A stretch of DNA of 64,000 nt from Spizellomyces punctatus DAOM BR117 (taxonomy: Eukaryota > Chytridiomycota > Chytridiomycetes > Spizellomycetales > Spizellomycetaceae). Below, one piece after another: positions 58,933-64,000 of this stretch. Made by a program: the position numbers and the translations under genes. The first letter of the stretch is position 1. Each line of letters opens with the position of its first letter. The notes under the pieces were generated by a model. The model was not told where the DNA came from and ran no database searches. It saw only the letters and a program-made list of their open reading frames with translations. The DNA is taken from positions 62,001-126,000 of the forward strand of contig NW_015971541.1 in NCBI RefSeq assembly GCF_000182565.1, given 5' to 3'.

Positions 58933-60226
58933 ATGGGACGCAAGAAGATTGCCATCAAACGGATCCAGGACGAACGGAATCGACAGGTACGTTCAACGCG
59001 TGCACTGTAGGTGTAGCGTGAGCAGGGAGGAAGCGGAGAGACTCAATCTTGTGTGCGTGATATATTCGTTGGTCTTTGGTGCAAATTGACGGAGCCTGCA
59101 AAAAGGAGCAGGCCCGGAATGGGTTTTATATAGCGTTGGTGCTATTTTCTGCATCGGAGACGGCTATTTCTGGTCGTCCACATCATGTTTCCATATATGA
59201 TGCTAATATATTACATTTTCGCTTTTTGTTACCATCCGCACTCCATCGTTGTCACCCCCCACGTCCTACGACATAACCTGGTCCTATTTTCCCGCCCTCT
59301 TTCCCTCCGACTACCTCCGTACGCGCCGTAAATATGTTTGCAACACATATTATGGAACCGCTATAGGTCACTTTCTCCAAGCGCAAATTCGGTCTCATGA
59401 AAAAAGCATACGAGCTTTCCGTTCTCTGCGGTTGCGAGATCGGGTTAATCATGTTCGCATCCAACGGAAAGCTTTTTCAATTCGCAAGCACGGATATGGA
59501 TAAAATCTTGTTGAGGTATACCGAAACGGAACCCCATGAGAGCCGGACCAACGACGACATCATCAAGGTAAACTAACCACATCCACTGTTGACCTGTGTT
59601 CTCAATCAATATGAGAGCACTAACTAATTCAAAAAGACAATTCAGAAACACGGTTCAGGAGGAGGTGACGGTGGAGATGATTCGGACGACAGCGCAGAAC
59701 GCGACGACAATGGATTAATCGAGTCGACACCTCGAGATGACCGATCCATGGACGAGCACATCCCATCCCCACGCAGCCTGCGTTTGGCGCGACGTAAATC
59801 AGACAAGGACACCAGCAAGAAAAACAATAGCAGTGGTAAAGGAGGCGGCGGAGAAGGCGGCGATGACGTTGAAAGCAATCACGGCGATCAAGGACGTGAA
59901 TATCTCTCGCCCCAACCTGGCACACCGACACACGATATGAGACACCCACCGCCTTCCGGCTCATTCCACATGGTACCTATGTCAATCGTCATGTTTTATT
60001 CGTCTTAAAATCTTTTCTAATAAAAAGCCCTTCAATTCAAATTAGTCACACCTCATTCATCCACCTTACACCGCAGTATATCCCAGCTTCGCCCCCTACC
60101 CCGCCGGCTTCGTTCTCGCCACCGGACATCACCACCCGCCGTCGGATTCCGAAGGATCTCCATCACCCTATATACATGGGTAGCGACGAAAAAATGATCT
60201 GGCCACACCGTAGCACAGCACTCTGA
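58933..60226 (+). CDS. MEF2-type MADS-box transcription factor, 246 aa, four exons
   Basis: Exons are 58933-58986, 59367-59567, 59637-59972 and 60077-60226. The N-terminus is a canonical type II MADS box ([18 protein letters not shown], then [20 protein letters not shown]). It is followed by the MEF2 domain ([26 protein letters not shown]). MADS proteins of this class (MEF2, yeast Rlm1/Smp1) dimerise on CTA(A/T)4TAG sites and in fungi respond to cell-wall-integrity MAP kinase. The rest is Gly/Asp/Ser-rich with S/TP sites ([10 protein letters not shown]) suited to MAPK control. Intron 1 is 380 nt, far longer than the usual 60 nt here, and splits the MADS box after residue 18. Confidence 0.93.
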
Positions 60227-60483
60227 TAAGTGGTTTCATGTACTGTACACAACACGCAAGAATGCTTCAGTATATGGAATAGCGTCAATTCAGTTGTTTT
60301 AAACAAATGTTATTTTTTGGTGTTAACACGTTCATGCGTATAATCAAACTATTTCGAAGAATGTGCATATGACAAATATCACTAATACATAATCCCAAAT
60401 CCCCACATTCAAAAGCCTCAAAATCCTATTACTATTCACATTTATTTGTACATGCAGATAATTGCTTTAGTAGTTACGTTTCG

Positions 60484-62268
60484 CTATCCCTCTGCGGTAA
60501 CTGCCACACAGTTATCTCTTTGAAGAAAGGGGTCGACTACCACACTGCAAGATGGTGATTTTGCCGGACTCTGCACGAGAATGAATGGCTCGGAACCCTT
60601 TGTGACCGGCGAGGATGTCATATCTTGATGAGCGGGCTCAACTTCTCCAGGTGATGAGAGTGCCGGTGTTGGTTGCGTCTCAGTGGCCGCGCCAGAGTCG
60701 ACCGCTTGAACATCACTAGAATTTTCGGGGTTTGGCGTCTCGACCGACTGCACATCTGACCCAGTGTCGGCCGAGAGAGCATCTTGCTTGTCAGATTGTG
60801 CGCCTTGATCGTCAGATTCCACCTGCATTCCATCGTCATGATCACTCTCGACTTGCAGCTCTGCGTCTGCCGCTTGACATATGATCTCGTTGATCGTGTC
60901 TAGAGGTTGCTCTGGCACTTGATCCCCTTCATCTTCCATGGCGACGGCTCCCGCACTGTTGGTCGCTGTTGCGCAAGTCGTAGTGCTCTCATCATCGACT
61001 TGCATCGCATCCGTGTTCTGAACGACTTCAAGTTCACTTGGTGGTAACGAATCTACTGTTGTCGAAGGATCTTGATCAACATCCATAGAATCCTTGTTGA
61101 CCACCTGTTCACTTGTCACTCGCGACGCCTCCTCTTCTGCAGCTCTTCGCAATGCATCCCGTCTGATAGCATCCAAATGCCCCAAGACTGTGTTCACAGC
61201 CCCAACAACTTTCTTGCGTGCATCCCGAACAAGAGCAACACCGTCACTTTGAACTGCATCCGCTCGTACAAGCAACTTTGTAAGGGTTTCTTCCAACATC
61301 ACAAACGCTTTGTTGTTTTGAGGTAGAAGCTTGCCGTTGGTTACAACGAGAGGTGTTGATAGCACAGTTGGTTCAAGATCACGCTGAGCGGTTCGCAGGT
61401 CCTCGACAATGCGCGCGAGGGTTATAAGTTTGGGGCGTGTTTGACGGAAATGCTTTTGAAGGATTCGCGCGGCACGAGTTTGTTTGAATGTGAGGATTCG
61501 ATCATCGACTGGAGTTGATGTAGCCGCGGATGTGATTGGAGCTGGTGTAGTTGGCTGCGTAGTATTTTCATTAACCGGCGATTGCGCCCTTGCGCCCGCT
61601 CGAATTGTAGGTGTGACTGAAGGCGATGTAACTAGAGATCTGATAGCCTCTCTTGCGGGTGACTGGGCCCTTGGAACCACTCGAGGTTCCTGAGGTTCGG
61701 GAGGCGTCATCGTGGCAGCAGGATGCGCGGCCTGATTCAAAAAGAGGATTGGAATCTGGCGTGCAGGTGCAGAAGGCTTGATAGTCAATTCTTCCTCTGA
61801 GTCACTACCAGTCGGAACCTTCCGCCTGGGTCCGTAAGGATGCTGCTGTTGCTGAAGCCGTTTTCTCCACAGACGCCGTTCCTGTTCTCTCCTTTCCTGC
61901 TCTTCCAGCAAGGCGTCATAGAACGCCTGTCGCTGGTCCTCTTCACGACGCCGACGAAGTAGTTCCCGCTCATAATCTCTTAGTAACATTTCTTTTTCGA
62001 GTTCTCGTTGACGTGCGAGTTCCGCTTCAATCGCTTGACGACGCCGCACCTCCATTTCTATCGCCCGACGCCTCTCCAGCTCCTCTTCAATTGCTCGTCG
62101 CTGGATCTCTTCTTCGAGGGCTCGTCGACGCAACGCATCTTCGTAAGCTCTGCGACGCTGGGTTTCCTCGAACGCCCGTTGCCGTTGGGCGTCAAGTAGT
62201 TGTTGACGGAAAAAGTCCCCAGGGTTTGCAACGGTATAGCGTGGTTCGTTAGGATATATATAGTACAT
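60484..62268 (-). CDS. IQ-motif and BAG-domain co-chaperone, 594 aa, single exon
   Basis: Start chosen at MYYIYPNEPRYTV, the usual start of fungal BAG proteins. The open frame continues 47 codons further upstream but that part looks non-coding. Residues 22-143 are a highly charged coiled coil (RRRALEEEIQRRAIEEELER). An IQ-like helix (TRAARILQKHFRQTRPKL, about 264-281) is followed by a BAG domain (about 285-367, ending VVGAVNTVLGHLDAIR), which would bind the Hsp70 ATPase domain and promote nucleotide exchange. The C-terminal 200 residues are acidic and disordered with DMQVD/MDVDQD-like repeats. IQ plus BAG recalls plant BAG5-7 proteins, suggesting calmodulin control (inferred). Confidence 0.85.
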   Translation of the reverse strand: MYYIYPNEPRYTVANPGDFFRQQLLDAQRQRAFEETQRRRAYEDALRRRALEEEIQRRAIEEELERRRAIEMEVRRRQAIEAELARQRELEKEMLLRDYERELLRRRREEDQRQAFYDALLEEQERREQERRLWRKRLQQQQHPYGPRRKVPTGSDSEEELTIKPSAPARQIPILFLNQAAHPAATMTPPEPQEPRVVPRAQSPAREAIRSLVTSPSVTPTIRAGARAQSPVNENTTQPTTPAPITSAATSTPVDDRILTFKQTRAARILQKHFRQTRPKLITLARIVEDLRTAQRDLEPTVLSTPLVVTNGKLLPQNNKAFVMLEETLTKLLVRADAVQSDGVALVRDARKKVVGAVNTVLGHLDAIRRDALRRAAEEEASRVTSEQVVNKDSMDVDQDPSTTVDSLPPSELEVVQNTDAMQVDDESTTTCATATNSAGAVAMEDEGDQVPEQPLDTINEIICQAADAELQVESDHDDGMQVESDDQGAQSDKQDALSADTGSDVQSVETPNPENSSDVQAVDSGAATETQPTPALSSPGEVEPAHQDMTSSPVTKGSEPFILVQSPAKSPSCSVVVDPFLQRDNCVAVTAEG

Positions 62269-62917
62269 GTTTGTCGCCTTGTATTTTGGTTTAACTTTCC
62301 AGGTATGTAGTTTGGAAAACGTATGCAGTATTTGACGGGGGTTTTTATAGACCCCAAGGCTCACCATCCCATTACTAACTAGATGACTGTGCCACCTACG
62401 TGATCTCATCCTCCAGCAAGTTCTACAAAGTTCTTCTGTACTCGCGTAGCCCCTAGATATGCCGACGAGCTACGTGAGCTTTCTAATATAACACTTGCCC
62501 CTGCTTACAATTAACTTACTGACAAATGCTGTGGAGTTCTGGCGTAGAATAATCATCATACTGCTGTAGCTTTTCGCAATATGAGTAGTAATATCAAGCC
62601 TCCCATCTCTTGCTGCAGTCGACAAAATGGATTGGGAGAACGAAATCATACAAAAAAAAACGTTACTTTTCGCCAAATCTGTGTAGCCACATCTTCACCA
62701 ATTTGTTACAGATATATTCAAAATATTCAGCTATAACAAATGTCGCCAGATTACGGTATAATCTTTGTGCTTAAGTGAACTTTGCATTCACAAGAACACT
62801 AGAAGTTTTTTGTGGATATTATAAGTACAGTGATGTGACATGCGCGTTCATGATGCTGGTTGTCTGTAGTAATGCAATGCTGCGATCCTGTGCAGCCCCT
62901 TACCACCACTTAGCAGA
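62269..62917. other. intergenic / BAG promoter
   Basis: Around 62415-62440 the minus strand reads GAAGAACTTTGTAGAAC, a gapped array of GAA units that may serve as a weak heat-shock element for the BAG gene. Nothing else is seen. Confidence 0.35.
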
Positions 62918-64000
62918 CTATTGGATGTTTCTCCGAGTCCATCCACAGTCGCTATCAGGATCTCTTATCAACTTAAAATACACGTTCAGCAGGTCATAGC
63001 AGATTCATTCTGACAAAACTGGTTCTCACCTCAGAGGTAGGCCAATAATGCAGACCGAGCTTTATGCTCAATACGCATGGCACTAGATCAAAACTGATTG
63101 TCTTAATCCGTACGTATTCATTATCGGGCAAGCCCTTTACAGCATCAACGAAATCATCCAATGTGGTTACTTTCCGGCCGTTGACCGCGGTGATCCACTG
63201 TGTTGGAACAATTCCGTACATATACGATGGTGACCCTTTGGCACGGCCTGAGACGTAGATTCTCGAGGGAAGCTTTTTGGACTGTTGGAGAGCTGCGCGG
63301 TGCGGTTCTGTAATTGGAATCCCAATCGTTACCAACCGTTACGAGCGCGTGGACATCAAATCCTCCAATGACCTACCATGCAGGACAGCACCCGCCCAGA
63401 AAACTATCCGTTTTGTTCCTTCATTGTCAAACTCAGTCGTCGGTACCTTAACAGTAATTTCCTTCTTGGCTCTCAAGATCGTCACTTCCACATCACTACC
63501 CCATTCCTCATGAAGTTCCAACTCTTGAACTCGTGTGATGGTTTTTCCATTGACAGCTAAGATCAAATCCAGATCCTGTAGAACCTTAGCGGTCTCCGAC
63601 CCATTTTCTGTTCTTCGGATCAAAAACAATTGGCGCCGCTCCTTGTTTGCTGCCTCTACCTTTCGTACCCAGTCTTCGGATAGACCCTAAGGAAGGCATT
63701 CTGAGCAAGTGTCACGTCAATGTAAAAAAAAAAACACCAATCAAAGTACCATATGCCGAGCTTGAGACATCTGCACAGGCGTCACCTCAACAGCCAAACC
63801 CCTCAATTTTGGGGTCGCGTCTAGTCTCAATCGGCTTAGAATTGGTAGTAGGGTATCGATTCCGATGCCAAGGTGGTACTCTGTATCATGACCCGAATTC
63901 GTTCGCTCTCCCAGATAGCTCAACCACAAGCCTTGCGCTCGACCGTCCGCATCCACCAGTACCCCCGCAGAACACTGCTGAGCGAGAGGGGTGTCTAATG
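62918..64000 (-). CDS. NMA111: NMA111 / HtrA-like nuclear serine protease, C-terminal part (5' end beyond the window)
   Basis: Exons in coding order are >64000-63750, 63686-63377, 63307-63030 and 62971-62918. The visible part is the second half of the NMA111 (HtrA2-like) family. It starts within a degenerate second protease domain (LDTPLAQQCSAGVLVDADG) and continues through PDZ-like segments (LDLILAVNGKTITRVQELEL; RAKGSPSYMYGIVPTQWITAVNG). It ends with FWAGAVLHEPHRAALQQ, a LHYWPTSE-like strand and the tail GWTRRNIQ. NMA111 is a nuclear pro-apoptotic protease cleaving the IAP protein Bir1 in yeast. The catalytic N-terminal half lies outside the window. The 18-codon last exon was identified from the family's ...P(T)TEW..D...GW ending. 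Confidence 0.9.

Noticed and set aside
62269-62409. 47-codon N-terminal extension of the BAG protein
   Set aside because: The segment is unlike BAG proteins, while MYYIYPNEP is the expected start.

Overview
The window is nuclear DNA from a fungus, most likely a zoosporic (chytrid-type) one. Fungal evidence is a chitin synthase with the QRRRW, EDR and LPGCF signatures, Ran1/Sks1-like kinases, an Sfp1-like split-finger protein, an HDA1-type deacetylase with an Arb2 tail, and NMA111. Evidence for a flagellum is a gene matching RSPH14, a radial-spoke/axoneme armadillo protein that non-flagellated fungi should not need. The organism call is inference. Genes are intron-rich, with GT-AG introns mostly 50-75 nt long, and use the standard code.

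Layout. 1-1.4 kb: tRNA-Ser(GCU) inside a mosaic of short repeats. 1.9-4.8 kb: CDC48/p97 (+), convergent with an F-box/LRR gene (-, 5.2-7.0 kb). 8.5-12.6 kb: an 18-exon class II histone deacetylase (-) with 5-nt and 15-nt microexons and a repeat-bearing C-terminal extension. 14-21 kb: a gene-poor stretch with an atypical kinase (+), an orphan 7TM protein (+), a small TATA-driven gene (+) and tandem non-coding repeats. 21.3-23.9 kb: OPT oligopeptide transporter (-). 25.6-27.4 kb: PB1 protein with a C-terminal LIR-like motif (+). 28.4-29.0 kb: MAPEG/MGST3 (-). 29.5-31.4 kb: Sfp1-like zinc finger (-), divergent from a six-exon chitin synthase (+, 32.7-37.4 kb). 39.2-46.9 kb: two paralogous Ran1/Sks1-like kinases transcribed away from each other across 5.3 kb of simple-sequence DNA. 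47-50 kb: repeat-rich non-coding DNA with a second tRNA-Ser(GCU). 50.4-51.7 kb: LEA2-like membrane protein (+). 51.9-53.6 kb: RSPH14 (+), convergent with a stand-alone LigD-type 3'-phosphoesterase (-) whose 3' tail is repeated twice downstream. 56.9-57.8 kb: Mig1/CreA-type C2H2 factor (+). 58.9-60.2 kb: MEF2-type MADS-box factor (+). 60.5-62.3 kb: IQ-BAG co-chaperone (-). 62.9 kb to the right edge: the 3' part of NMA111/HtrA-like protease (-, partial).

There is no operon logic. The genes form a mixed set covering proteostasis (CDC48, F-box, BAG, NMA111, the candidate autophagy receptor), chromatin and transcription (HDAC, Sfp1-like, Mig1-like, MEF2-like), wall synthesis, transport and motility. 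Exon junctions were built by hand from splice signals, frame continuity and remembered family motifs. The best leads are the microexon-dependent HDAC motif, the PB1-LIR protein, the triplicated phosphoesterase tail, the divergent kinase pair, and the repeat families around both tRNA genes.
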